A DNA stretch of 64,000 nucleotides from positions 490,232-554,231 of the forward strand of contig NC_034010.1 in NCBI RefSeq assembly GCF_000346465.2, read 5' to 3'. The position numbers and the translations under genes are program-made. A model generated the notes under the pieces. That model was not told the origin of the DNA. It searched no databases and worked only from the letters and a program-made list of their open reading frames with translations. Positions 49,626-60,832 of the stretch are shown here, piece by piece (position 1 is the stretch's first letter; every line of letters begins with the position of its first letter). The stretch comes from Prunus persica. Taxonomy: Eukaryota; Streptophyta; Magnoliopsida; Rosales; Rosaceae.

Positions 49626-49679
49626 GTTTCTCTGCTAGTTTGCCTTTTCTTTGGCTAGAATGTTCATGCATTTGTAGAT

Positions 49680-49685
49680 ATTTAT

Positions 49686-49686
<1 letters not shown>
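49680..49686 (-). promoter_or_regulatory. TATA box of LOX copy B
   Basis: TATAAAT on the minus strand, about 55 nt before the ATG at 49625 and directly downstream of a (CT)n tract at 49686-49726 on the gene strand. Same arrangement as copy A. Confidence 0.55.
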
Positions 49687-49726
<40 letters not shown>

Positions 49727-51339
49727 TCTAGCTAGGTGTACCGCTTGAATAATACAAGAAATTAACACGAGGAACATAGAAAAGAAAACGATTGGTCTTA
49801 TTCATGGATTAAAAGAATACTACTAGTAGCGGTAAATAATTGGTCCCCTCTGTTTCAAGATTCTTTTTTCAAATTCACATGGCATCCCTTAATGCCTTAG
49901 CAGAAGGAAGAGGCAGAAGGGCTTTTTCAAATAGTCTCACTCAAAAAAAACAGAAAAAGGGTTGAGAGTGTTCTGTTGTCTGCATTTTGTAAAATATGGA
50001 GCATCTAAATAATCTAAGGGAGATTGGCCACATTGGATACCGAAGTTAGGAAGGCAATGGGGAAAACTCACACACACGGATATCGTAAGGGATTGAACCC
50101 ATAATCATTTGACCGCACACCAAAGACCTGTGCCAATTCAATTAACAACCTATTAATAAACAAAGATATAATTAGGTATAGTAGAAATAACCGCTCTTAC
50201 CTTTAAGCCGTTTCTAATTCAATATTTACGTTTTTTTTTGGAAAAGGTTTCTAATTCAATCATTGAATTTAAAACGAAGAAGACTATCAACTGTATGAGT
50301 TATTATCAAATAGAACCCTAACCTTCGGCTGCACTTTGCACCAACGGGCTGGCCCTTTTTTTTTAGTATTATTATATATTTAATGTGTTTTTTTTTTCTG
50401 TTGATTTGAACATAAAACATATAGCTGCAAGACAAACATGTCAAATAGGTAAGTGCAAAACAAAGATGTAAAATATTATTTTATTACTTACATACAACCT
50501 TTGGGTTTGCTGCATGTGTTTCACTCGTACATACACTGCCAGATACTTTTCATCTTTCTAGCTATGTGTTCATCTTTAACAATGTAAGAAATTAACACGG
50601 GAAGGAAAAAGGAGGTTTACTTTGACTTGCCCTAATAGCACACGTGTTTGTTCTTTTGAAACGGGGGACCATTGTAGTGTGGGGATCATTGTAGAGTGGG
50701 GACCATTGTAGTTGCAATCTGATTAAGATTAATGGGGAGTGGGTGATGATGACATGTATGAAATTACCATGATGTTTTTGTCACGTCATCAAAGTTGACT
50801 GAGTTATGAATAAAGATGATGATACGAGCAAATTAGAACATCAAACCTTAGTAAGGGGGCAATATGAGCTACTTGAACTTTCGGAAGTTAAGATAAAATT
50901 TGAACATAATTTCAGGAGTACTACAGTAAATAGGAAATAAGCTTATGAGAAAATGAAGAATAGTGCAGTGGGAAGGGAGTTAGTTAAGAGAATGCAACAT
51001 GAGATAAAGTAAGTCAGTGGACAGAATGCAAAGGGAAAAATGAGATTCATGTGTAATTACATAAGGAAAAAAAACAATTAAGCAATTTAATTATAATCAG
51101 CTAAGTTCTCTGCTCTCCCAAGAGCTCTGCTATATTCAAAACTTCAAATTCACATGGCATTCCATCCCTTAAATCCCCTAACAAAAGGGAGGAAAAAAAG
51201 AGTTTTTTCAATCTCTCAAAATTGTGTTTAATATCTTCATTTTTATGAGTTTTTTATTTTTATTTTTTTAGTAGTCACATTATAGAGGGAAGAGTCATTC
51301 ACTCAAATTTCTTTTAAATATATATATATATATTGTGAA

Positions 51340-51468
51340 TATCCAAGTTTTCAACCACCATTATAATCTAATTATGTTCTCAAGTTCGAATCCCTTAGAT
51401 ACTTTGGCAATGCGTGTGCGAGAAAAATCTCTTCCCTCTTCCTAACTTCGGCAAAAAAAAAAAAAAAA
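51340..51468 (+). mobile_element. SINE-like 3' end with poly(A)
   Basis: The B-box AAGTTCGAATCCC at about 51381 is followed about 70 nt later by a poly(A) run (51453-51468). The A-box (near 51365, 'ataatctaattatgttctc') is poor. Confidence 0.4.
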
Positions 51469-52450
51469 TATTTGTCCCATAAACATTTAAACAATTTTTC
51501 TTAATATAAAAACCAGGTAGGCCAAATATCTACTGTCTCTGTTATCTAGAAGGAAAATTACATTATGGAGATTAGGCTTAATTGTTTGTCCTTATACTTT
51601 CACATGAATCTCATTTTCTCCTCTACACTGTCAATTGACTCAATTTGCGCTTCTTGTGCTTTTAACGAGTGTTCATATTTTTCTAGCCACAATTACATAC
51701 AGATAAGCTGATGTACTGTAGAAAGATAAGTTCCCATGCCCCGGTGATGTATGCTCTTCTCGAGGTCACCATCCAACTTGATATATCTTTTTTTCAGTTA
51801 TTTACACTAACACCCCCATAAAGTTTTCGGCTTTTTCCAAATCTTCCTAAGGTTTTAAATTGTTTTCACAAAACTCTTTTTCATTGATTTTTCATCCAAA
51901 GATTGATGGTTTTATACAAAAAAAAAATTTCTTGAAATGACAAAGTAGGTCTTTGAGATTAGATTGCATATACTTCATTGTGGTTAATTTTGTCATTTGC
52001 ATAATTTTTTGTCAATGAAATTATCAATTTTTGGACCAACAATCAACGAAAATGGGTTTTGTGAAAACAAACTGAAACCTCAGAGGGTGTTCGTGTAATT
52101 TTTAAAACTTAAAAGAATTTTATGAAAACACAAAAAATCTCAGAGAGTGTTAGTATAAATAACTATATATATATATATATATTTTTTTTTCCCTTTTTGG
52201 TTTGTAAGACATGATGTACCTTTTTTTTTTCCATTTCAAATATAATAGGGTTTTCTTTATTTTTTATTTTTTTTTATTTTTTATATATGTTCGACCTCCA
52301 ATTCATTAATGGGATGACAATGACATCAGATACTTCAACTTTATCTTCAAGGAAATATCCAGCTTCAACCGTGTGGCTACTGCTTTGAGAAAAATTAAAA
52401 ATGTTTATGTGATTTGAAAAAGAAAAAAATCATCACCAATTTTATTCATT

Positions 52451-52712
52451 AGAGCATCCACAATAGTTGTTTAATAATTCAATTATTTTGACATCTATTG
52501 AATTGAATTGAAGTTTTACTTGCAATAATACAGTTTAATAGTTTCAGTTTATTGGCATGTGAATCCCATGATTAACCTATTCAATAGAGGGTTCATCACA
52601 TAACACCCTATATTGCAATGAACGAAATCACACAATTACAAATAATATTTTATTATTTTAGTTAAATTTCATACAATAAAATTATATTGATCTCAACCAT
52701 TGCAGATAGTCT
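52451..52712. mobile_element. Probable MITE, AGAGCATCCACAAT end type
   Basis: The left end AGAGCATCCACAATAGTTG resembles the reverse complement of the right end (AGACTATCTGCAATGGTTG). The interior is AT-rich and non-coding, with a repeated 'attgaattgaa' motif. The target duplication is not clear. A similar left end occurs near 5832. Confidence 0.5.
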
Positions 52713-54944
52713 TATTATATCTATGAAAGAGAAAAAACAGGCCAAGAAGTACTGTGAGTTGGACCACCACCCCTGTGTAACACCTGGCGGTATCTCTAAT
52801 TACTGAGGTGGAGAGGTTTGGATAGATTATTAGGTTGGCAGCCTTATAGCAAATGTAGATGTGATAGAAATTGTTTTCATCCTATTCTAAAAAAAGCATG
52901 ATTATCAAGATGCACGAGGAAGTAAAGTCTTGATATAATGGTCCTGCAGTTTGTGTGGCCGGCCGGACTAAGAATCTACAAACTTTAGTATCAGAAAGTT
53001 GACATGTATTGTCTTTGTCTGGACTGGGATAAAAGTATTGGTGGTTGAAATCCAAGTTCATTACATGCAAGAGTCTTCATACATTTAATCTGTATTGAAA
53101 AAAAGCATTGTTTCTTTCGTTATAAACATATTAATCACATTCATCGACTGAAAATGTGAACACGTAGCTTTCCATGCCTAAATTCATAATCCTTCACCAA
53201 GAGTTAAAAACATATGAATCACATTCATTGACTATAATTTATTTTTTTGTTGTGTGATCATTCATTTTAGATCAGCTTAGAACATATGTGAGTGTCAATG
53301 AAATGTAGCAGCGGAAAAAAAGAATCTTAAATTGGATGATATTAGATTGAAAATGATAACACTAATCCAATGATTTTTTTTTTCTTTAAACCCACGCATT
53401 ATTCAATAAAATAATAAAATCTACTAGATTTGTTTCTGTTCGCATGTGTGCATATATAGAATTCCAAAAAAATTTAGACCTTTATTACCATAAAGAATAT
53501 TTGGACCTCATAAAAGATATCATTACTTTTATATATAACCAATGATTGAACACAAGAAATAAGCAAAAACAAATCATAGATTGAAAGCAATAGGACAGTT
53601 TAAAGTAGTAAAAAGTATAAAGGGGAGTTGAACATCATATGTTAATTATATCAGCACACAAACTCCGTCCGTAGGTTAGTCTTTTAGTTGCTATTTTATT
53701 TTACTTGCCTATTTGTATGTGCAGCTTTTCTGTGCATGATGTATAATTTTACTACCTGAAAATTAGATAGTTAAATTCAAGAAATAAACTTGCAAACGCA
53801 CAAGGTTAATGCAATATAGTCAAGGTAAGTACAAGATCGTTCCCACAAAGATTGAATAAATTCTCAAGTTGTTGTGAATTATAAACTAATTTAAATCCTA
53901 AATTACTCTAGACACCCTAATTAATAAACTTAAAACTAATGACTCAACTAAAACTTAATAGAGGAGTTTTGAAAGTTGGTTTTGAAAGATTTTCTTTGAG
54001 AGAACGTTGAAAACAAGAAAATTAAAAGACAAGATAATAAGGAAAAATGTGAACTAAATAAGTTTGTGAAAGATTTTAAAGAATGGGCAGCTTAGCAGTC
54101 TTCAAAAATTATGAAAATATTCATGGATAAAATTCAAGATGCTGTCTTCCATCTCCAATTAGAATCATATCAAACTTTATTACGATGAATATTTGGCGAA
54201 TTTATACATTTCGTGGCTCATAAGCTGAAAAACCAGGAAATAACTAAACTCAGCATCTTTAGTCCAAATTAATTCACAAAACTAAGTAAAAAAGATATAA
54301 AATCATGTGAAATTATGAACATATCAGTGCATATAAGAGACCCTTTTTCATCACACACACAATACGTGACTTCAAAAGCTTTTTATCCATTTTATTACAA
54401 TTGTATTTTTTTTATGTGCGTCTTAAAAGTTTCTTTTATCACACAAATTAAATGTCACAAAAAATAGTGAAATAGAAACAACTTTTAATACGCATCATAA
54501 AAACAAACTTTCAAGATGATGATTGATGAGGCCTTTTCTAATCACGCCCCTACAGGGCGGAGGGACGTAAAAGCCTATGAGGGGCATGAGCCTGCTCTCA
54601 AACTTGTTTTGAACCCAAGTTTTCATAATAAATTATAAAATTTTCGTGAGTCGCCCTTTCTTCGTGATATTCTTCACTCTCTTTTTAGCTGACATGTGTA
54701 CCTCTTTTAAAGTTCTCTTCTAAATCCTATTAGAGAGAGATTGAAGTGATTACCCTTGTAGTTATATCTTGAGCTAAGATCTAAAGATTGATCATCCTGG
54801 GGAGGACCTACATCCAAAGAGATTCTCCAAGAAAGCCACACAAGTGCATGACTTTTAACTTCATACACCGTCAATTCCACTAATATTCTGTCAATTTTAA
54901 ATAATATTATGTCAATTTCAAATAATATTCCGTCAATTCCAAGT

Positions 54945-57055
54945 ACCATGTATGTTATAACCTCGTAGAACTCGGGAGACAGGCAGCCTGAGAACGCACA
55001 TTTTCGCAGAATTCGGGGGACATGTAGTCAGCCTAAGAACACATATCCTAACACCACACGATACAGGCGTCCCCGAGACTTGTGGAGCATTATCATAAAT
55101 GACTAAACTATTCCAAAGGCAACTGGGAAGGTACTCATATGGTGAGTTTGAAAAACATATTCCGAAACTTATCATAAAATTTCTCTTACTCCACAAATCC
55201 ACTTTCACAAATGCATTTTCCAAATCTTTTCTCAACTTTCAAAAAATCAGTTTTTAACTGGGTAGCCAAAATCCCTTCTCAAGCATAAAGTTCATAAAGA
55301 TAAAAAAAAAATTCACAAACCTTAATATCAAATTAAAGTCCGATAATCACATAACATAATCTCGTAAACCCGTCAAGACCCCAAAATAATTCAAATAATA
55401 ATAAAAATAAATAATGTTAAACAATACCCTTAGAGATCCCATATCCTTATTAACCCAAATTAAATTAATTTTCAATCAAAACCCATTTATGCAAGAAATT
55501 CCATATTTGAAGAACTAAGTACACTTAAAAACAAATGTCCACTCATTTCCCAATAATCAAAGCCGAGTCCCGAGACTCACTTTCACAACCCACCAACAAG
55601 TATCCTATACTCATATATCTCATAACTTCCAATATTGCATAAACTTCAAATATCAAAATAATATCCAAGAATACCATTAAATACTATAACATAAATTCAT
55701 AATCCCAACATAATCAAAATAACTCTAATAACAGTCAAGCCTCGTTTATAAGATTGTTCTAGTACTTCGCAAAGGATGAAACTACCTCGGAAGACTCTCG
55801 GTCAATTGAGGGATCAAATTTCCCATATTGGTCAACTACGCCCGCGGGGCCCATGACATTCGATTTTCAATCCGAAAGTTCCTACAGGTTCAGCCAAGTC
55901 TACTAAACATGTCTGCAAGTTTGGTCTCGATCGAGCGGTCAGATCGCTCACGATCGCACGGTCACCGTTTTATATAATCTTTGAATCACTGAATCGGAGC
56001 ATCCAGGATTCCGATTCTCAATTCGTAAGTTCCTACACGATCCTAGATCAACATATTCGGATCGATCCAACAGTTCGAACATATCGAACCCGGATGTCGC
56101 CTAATATGTAAAAAATCTGTTTAACTGTCAAACGATAACCAAATTCGAATTCGAATATGGCATTGTGGTCGGGACGACATGAGGATCATTTGAGGACCAA
56201 ATGAGGACCAAATGGGCCACCCAAACTTGGCCCACTCGCCGGCAGCGCGTGGTTGGCTTGAGAAAATTTTGGCAACCAAAAAATTCTCAAAACACCCAAC
56301 AATACCCACACCTACGTGATCAGGACAACTAGTGGAGCAATTTTTGTTCTTGGGCCATAACCAAAAAGTGGCTGGAACTTACCGGAAATTCGAGCCTAAG
56401 ATGGGTCAAAACTTTGATTCGTAATTCGAGTTTGAAAACTTGAAAATCGATCCTAACCAACCAAACCATCAGCTAAGTCATGTTGAAAGGATGAAAAAGG
56501 ATACTTGGATCGACAAATTTGTTGACCGGAATCGTCGAAAACGACGACGGAAAGTTTTGAGAAAATCGGAACTTTATCGAGCTACCGCCGGCGAAGGAGT
56601 GGCTAAGCTCATCGGAGAAGGGGAGGAACATGTAGAGGGAGTTGAGCCGGTTCTAACGCAAGTGGTTTCATGGCCAACAATGGCCGGACGAGGCAGCAAT
56701 CTTCTTTGGAAAATGACGACATCATGCGGCTAAAACAAGGGAGAGAGAGGTTTGAGGGAGAAAGAATCTGGTTTTTTTTTTTAATTTAAAAAAAAAAATA
56801 TGACTTTGAAATATTAACAGTTGTGCCACTGCACTTTTGTTGACCATAACTTCTTCGTTAAAACTCCGATTTGAGTCCACTACGTGTTTACGAACTCGTA
56901 TCGACGTGCTGTACACAACAATTGTATTCAAATTCCCAAATTCTTTCCCAAACAAAAAGTCAATTTTTAAACCCATTAAAATACTATGAGGGTAAAATCG
57001 TCTTTTACTTGAAAAATTTAAGAATTAAATATTAATTTAGGGATGTGATATTACA
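54945..57055 (-). mobile_element. Second, diverged copy of the TGTAACACCCC LTR-like family
   Basis: On the minus strand it begins TGTAATATCACATCCCTAAA at 57055 and follows the order of 35013-36250 (the 'acacgtagtggactcaaatcggagttttaacg' segment, 'gtggcacaa', then the 'gattctcaattcgtaagttcctacacgatcctag' region). It lacks the 95-bp minisatellite. The lower boundary is uncertain. No proteins remain. Confidence 0.55.
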
Positions 57056-57117
57056 TAGAGTGCCCTCCCCAACCACGGGGTAAGGGGCACCATTAGCATT
57101 AAACACCACCGACTAAG

Positions 57118-57300
57118 GTTGGCGGCGAATAAATTGGTCAGGATTGAATGTCATGTGATCCGTAGCACCCGAATCAATAATCCATGCAGGCTTTTGAGAT
57201 GACGTATGAAAAGTAGAACCTTTGGTGGTGGAGATAGAAACACGAGCTCGGATAGCCGGTTCATCATGATTGGCCGCATGCTTCTATGAGTCTGCAAGGA
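57118..57300 (-). pseudogene. Copia gag-pol fragment: protease region
   Basis: The minus strand reads AWIIDSGATDHMTFNPDQF, the copia aspartic protease motif (DSGATDHM), preceded by about 40 open codons of a Ser/Thr-rich linker and ended by TAG. A stop also lies upstream. Integrase and reverse transcriptase are missing here. Confidence 0.85.
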
Positions 57301-57539
57301 GGGAGAGAATCGTAGGGGGTTCTGACATCACATCGGAAGTAAGATTTGGTATGAGTGTGTGTTTGTGGTTAAGGAGTTGATTTAAGAATTAGAGGTATTT
57401 GATTTAAGGAATTTGACGAATATGATTTGAGGACTTTGATGTATGAATTTGATTTAGGAATTTGATTTGAAAGGTATGTGTTTAAGGAGTTTGATAAGAG
57501 GATTTGATTTGAGGGTTTAGGGGCAACCTATGATCGATT
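57301..57539 (-). pseudogene. Shortened leader of the copia remnant
   Basis: Only about 240 bp separate the protease fragment from the primer-binding site, where a complete element would hold gag. On the plus strand imperfect 'ggaatttgatttg' repeats fill 57370-57520. This indicates an internal deletion. Confidence 0.5.
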
Positions 57540-57551
57540 GCTCTGATACCA
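57540..57551 (-). other. Primer-binding site for initiator tRNA-Met
   Basis: TGGTATCAGAGC on the minus strand, directly after the LTR end ...TTAGCA. This is the classic copia primer-binding site. Confidence 0.9.
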
Positions 57552-57786
57552 TGCTAAAATATGAATTGGTTTGAATACTTTATGTTAATTGTTTTATTCT
57601 CCATAAGGAGGTATATATAGAAGTTTACAAGAGTGCTGCTTTATAAGGAAACAGATACAGTAATCAATTAGGAGAATATCTCTTAATTATACAAGGATAT
57701 GTCAATTATATCAAATAAGGAAGTAAATCACCTAACTAATCAAGAAAATAAATCTCCTTGACTAATTATGATAGCTCATGTCAACG
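57552..57786 (-). mobile_element. Copia LTR
   Basis: About 235 bp on the minus strand, beginning at GTTGACATGAG (the TG edge changed to CG here) and ending TTTTAGCA before the primer-binding site. It contains a TATA-like 'tatatatacctcc'. Related to 1-55 of the window. Confidence 0.8.
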
Positions 57787-57900
57787 GTTTACAATAATAT
57801 GGGCACCAATTTTTTGTTACCATTTTATATGGCATATGATATGGATTGCCATTTCATGTGCCACATCATCCTTTTTAATAATTTAGTCAATTTTTTATTT

Positions 57901-58275
57901 GGGTTTTTAATTGTAGACGTCCCTAAACTTTGCCTCGATTTGCAATTGGGTCCCCGAACTTTTTTTTTTGGAGGCAATTACATCCATTAACTTTACAAAT
58001 AGTTCCAATTAGGTCATACCGTCCAACTCTGTCAATTTATCAATAAAAAAAAGCGTCTTTTCGGATTCTTCGTCCATCATCAACCCCAACTCCACCTTCT
58101 TCATCCAACACTCCCATATAAAACTAAGAAAACAAAACCTAGAAGAGAAATGAAGTAGCTAGCTAGTGAGTGAGACATTAGTGATTAGTGTGTCTAAAAT
58201 GGAGCTAGGGGGAACTAGCAAAAGCAACTCATCTTCCTCTGCCCTGCTGCTGCTCTCTCTCTCTCTGCAAATTCA

Positions 58276-58307
<32 letters not shown>

Positions 58308-58911
58308 TCGTACCCGGGTTGGGGGTGGGGGGGGGAAGGGGGGTGTGATGTGATGTTGNNNNNNNNNNNNNNNNNNNNNNNNNNNNNNNNNNNNNNNNNN
58401 NNNNNNNNNNNNNNNNNNNNNNNNNNNNNNNNNNNNNNNNNNNNNNNNNNNNNNNNNNCCCTGTATCCCTTACCTGTATTTTCACCATTGTTGGGAAAGA
58501 AAAAGGCTTCCATATGAAAGCCATGGCTGCAAAGAGGATTGGTCGAGTATGAAAAAGCCAGATGAAAGCCTATAACAAAAAGCAGGTGGGGTGTGCTCGT
58601 GTGTCTTTAGGAATTGGAGTTGTGATGTAGAATGCAGTGATTGTGGTTTGGATTTGGATTTTTTATTTTTAAATTTCTTTATTTATTTAATTTATTTATT
58701 TCACTTTTTTAGGTTTTTTTATTCAAATTTTAAATTTTAAAATATTTTAATTGAAATGGACAGTTTTAGCCCTCAAATTAACAACCAAATTGACAGAAGA
58801 ACCTAATTGGAACGGATGAGAGAGTTGGATGACCTAATTGCCTAAAAAAAAAGTTCAGGAACCCAATTGCAACTCGAGGTAAAATTCAGGGACCTCTACA
58901 ATTAAAAACCC
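57901..58911. mobile_element. Mutator-like element containing the assembly gap
   Basis: Inverted termini of about 130-150 bp: 57901 (gggtttttaattgtagacg, gcaattgggtccccgaac) matches the reverse complement of the sequence ending at 58911. Flanking 9-mers TTTTTATTT (57892-57900) and TTTCTATTT (58912-58920) agree at 8 of 9 positions, the target size for Mutator. The interior has a 5'-leader-like piece (58080-58200), poly(A) and poly(G) runs and the gap. It is non-autonomous as far as seen. Confidence 0.72.
58359..58458. other. Assembly gap of 100 N
   Basis: Exactly 100 N, the usual placeholder for unknown length. It follows an A run of about 24 and a G-rich homopolymer stretch, which likely broke the assembly. 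Protein frames crossing it are meaningless. Confidence 0.99.
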
Positions 58912-59073
58912 TTTCTATTTTATTAAACCAAGTATTTTTTATTTTATTTAAATCATTGAGTAGTTCAACATCAAACCTGACGAGAGTCAATCAGTCAATC
59001 AACCCAAATCACAACCTAACTCTCTCCCCCGGCTACTATGATTGCTCAATCCTCTGCAAATCAGGATTTATTA

Positions 59074-59273
59074 TGTCGTGCTACAATCTCTCCCTCAATA
59101 TTAGTATTAGTTTAAATCTATGATTGTGTAAATCTTGTGTTACCTTATTAACCTTAGCTTTCCATATATACTTAGGCCAATGTCAACTGTAATATCATAT
59201 AAAGATGAATGAATACAGGCATCACAATCAGTGAGCCATTCCCTAATTTTCTATTCCTTCCTAAATTTCTACA
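59074..59273 (+). mobile_element. Copia LTR, 3' part (left limit uncertain)
   Basis: Ends ...TTTCTACA immediately before a primer-binding site TGGTATCAGAGC (59274-59285). It includes a TATA-like 'catatatacttagg'. The left edge is a guess from a TGTCGTG at 59074. Confidence 0.5.
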
Positions 59274-59285
59274 TGGTATCAGAGC
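59274..59285 (+). other. Primer-binding site for initiator tRNA-Met
   Basis: TGGTATCAGAGC directly after the LTR end, matching the other copia remnant's site but on the opposite strand. Confidence 0.88.
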
Positions 59286-59316
59286 TTCTCTGAGGCTAAC
59301 TACCCACTACGATCCT

Positions 59317-59622
59317 ATGGCTGATTCTCAATCCTCTCCTATCTCCTCCTCTGTCAACTCTTTCAACTCTCCCAACAGCTCTAAATCTGAAATGACCAAC
59401 CTCTCAAACTCTATTCCTACTTCCTTCAATATCTCTCATCTGTTCAACACACCCATGGACAGAACCAATTTCTTATACTGGAAATCTCAATTCCAAGATG
59501 TCCTTGAAATCCTCAATCTTGAAGATGTGGTTCATACTGAAATTCCGCCCCAAAAGAAGCTCTCAGATGGCTCTATCAATCCTGCTTATTCCAAAAATAA
59601 ACTAGTCCACAAAATAATTTAA
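59317..59622 (+). pseudogene. Copia gag N-terminal fragment
   Basis: Starts MADSQSSPISSS, then Ser/Asn-rich, then FNTPMDRTNFLYWKSQFQDVLEILNLEDVV, the usual N-terminal gag segment of plant copia elements (NY/FLxWKxQ motif). Homology stops near codon 95, where the frame runs into the fold-back repeat arm at about 59605 and ends by chance at 59622. Confidence 0.75.
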
Positions 59623-59860
59623 AATAATTAATTATAATTAATTAAGTAATTTTTGAAATTAGTAAAAAATTTAAATACTAATTGTTCACTAAATTTATAA
59701 TACTTAAAGCAATTAAAAAAGGTTAAGACATTTCATATTTACAAAAAAGAAGGCGCTTGTATTGTGCCTTTTTCGTTGGCAACCGGCCCATGTCTTCTCA
59801 CAACTTGTGATTTATCTCAATGGGTGTGTCAGCATGCTTACATCCAGGCATTCTTGTTTT
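59605..59860. repeat. 250-bp segment repeated at 63748-64000
   Basis: The run 'gtccacaaaataatttaaaataattaatta' through 'ggcaaccggcccatgtcttctcacaacttgtg' is nearly identical at both loci. Its first part is the right arm of the fold-back element described at 63345-63885; its second part is copia reverse transcriptase in antisense. Confidence 0.9.
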
Positions 59861-60193
59861 AGTGTGTAGATCCATCAGATACTTCCTTTGAGACAAAAAT
59901 GTACCAGTTTTTGACCTTGCTAGTTCACTTCCGTGAAAGTCTTTAAGAGTACCTAAATCCTTCATCTCAAATTATCGAGACAAATACTTTTGTAGCTTAT
60001 GTTGCTCTCTTGTGTCGTTCCCAGTTACAACAATGTCATCCACATAAATAATTAATACAGTGATATTTCCTTCATCACACTTCAAGAACAGGGTGTCATC
60101 TGAATTACTTTGAGTGTATCCAAAATTCTTCATGGATTTCATGGAAGAATTTGTAAAAGATTTATGTGATGGCCCCCAAACTAAGTTATTCAC
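59805..60193 (-). pseudogene. Copia reverse transcriptase fragment
   Basis: The minus strand reads SMKNFGYTQSNSDDTLFLKC, then ITVLIIYVDDIVVTGND, with the catalytic YVDD. It continues in another frame as LARSKTGTFLSQRKYLMDLH and GCKHADTPIEINHKL. It is truncated at both ends with at least one frame change, and lies in the opposite orientation to the gag fragment beside it. Confidence 0.85.
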
Positions 60194-60336
60194 ACTCTTG
60201 GTCCCTCTAAAAATTGTTTTCTAGCTTCACCCTCCCATTTTTTTTAAAAAAATAATTATGAAAGATTTCATTAATTTGATAAACTTGGAGTATTATTCAA
60301 TAAAAATGAAGTAATTAAGTCATGGAGGCTCTTCTT

Positions 60337-60710
60337 CTAACCAAAAGATTCTTGATGTAACAACAAGGCATGCCTAGCAAGGAAGTGAGCCACCTTATTA
60401 CATTCTATGGAGCTATATCGCCATCTCACCAGAGAGAAAAAATGTGTGAGGCAGTTAGCTTCTTTAAAAAGGTGACCTACCACACATGCAAATCCCCCCC
60501 CCATCTTTCTCAAGAGCAGTAATAATATATTGTGCATCCCCTTCCAGTTCAATAGTCTCGACAACATTTCGGCGGGAAAGATCCATCGATTGTTTTTTAT
60601 ACAAGACAAAGAAATATCATGCGGTGTTACTGCCAAATTCACAAGGGAAGTTTTCAGTGATGAAAATTGGGATCAAACAGGTCAATAATGGTATAAGAGG
60701 GCTCTAAATC
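60337..60710 (-). pseudogene. LINE-type RNase H remnant
   Basis: The minus strand reads NVVETIELEGDAQYIITALEK in one frame and, after a shift, SLVRWRYSSIECNKVAHFLARHALL in another. This is the C-terminal half of the RVT_3 RNase H domain with its conserved NKVAHxLARHA motif. Not functional. It lies about 190 bp from the 3' end of the polygalacturonase gene. Confidence 0.7.
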
Positions 60711-60832
60711 CCGTTGGCATTGATGAAAATTGTGTTGCGTATTCATTTATCTTGGACAAAGGAGAGAACATGTAGCATAAAAGCAAAGTAGAACATATCA
60801 ATTTATGTATAGAGAACATTAATTAGTACTTT

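Larger units (their letters stand above)
43366..50505. repeat. Duplicated lipoxygenase block, copy B
   Basis: Partner of 23044-30196, same orientation. Offsets between the copies are constant over long stretches (20185 for the last exon, 20131 for exons 5 to 8 in part), showing few indels in the 3' half. Intron 1 is much longer here (about 2.45 kb against 1.05 kb), partly because of the MITE at 48394-48932. Confidence 0.85.
50506..54940. other. Gene-free intergenic DNA with small repeats
   Basis: AT-rich. Contains 'gaccattgtag-gtgggg' repeated near 50670-50710, a SINE-like end at 51340-51468 with a B-box (AAGTTCGAATCCC) and a run of about 16 A, and the MITE at 52451-52712. Open frames at 52882-53070 and 54707-54949 look like chance. 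No coding gene is supported. Confidence 0.5.

Noticed and set aside
57540..57551. Possible tRNA-Met gene sequence
   Set aside because: Only the 12-nt primer-binding complement is present, attached to an LTR end; there is no tRNA cloverleaf.
58229..58524. Frames with unknown residues
   Set aside because: They read through the 100-N gap and homopolymer runs.
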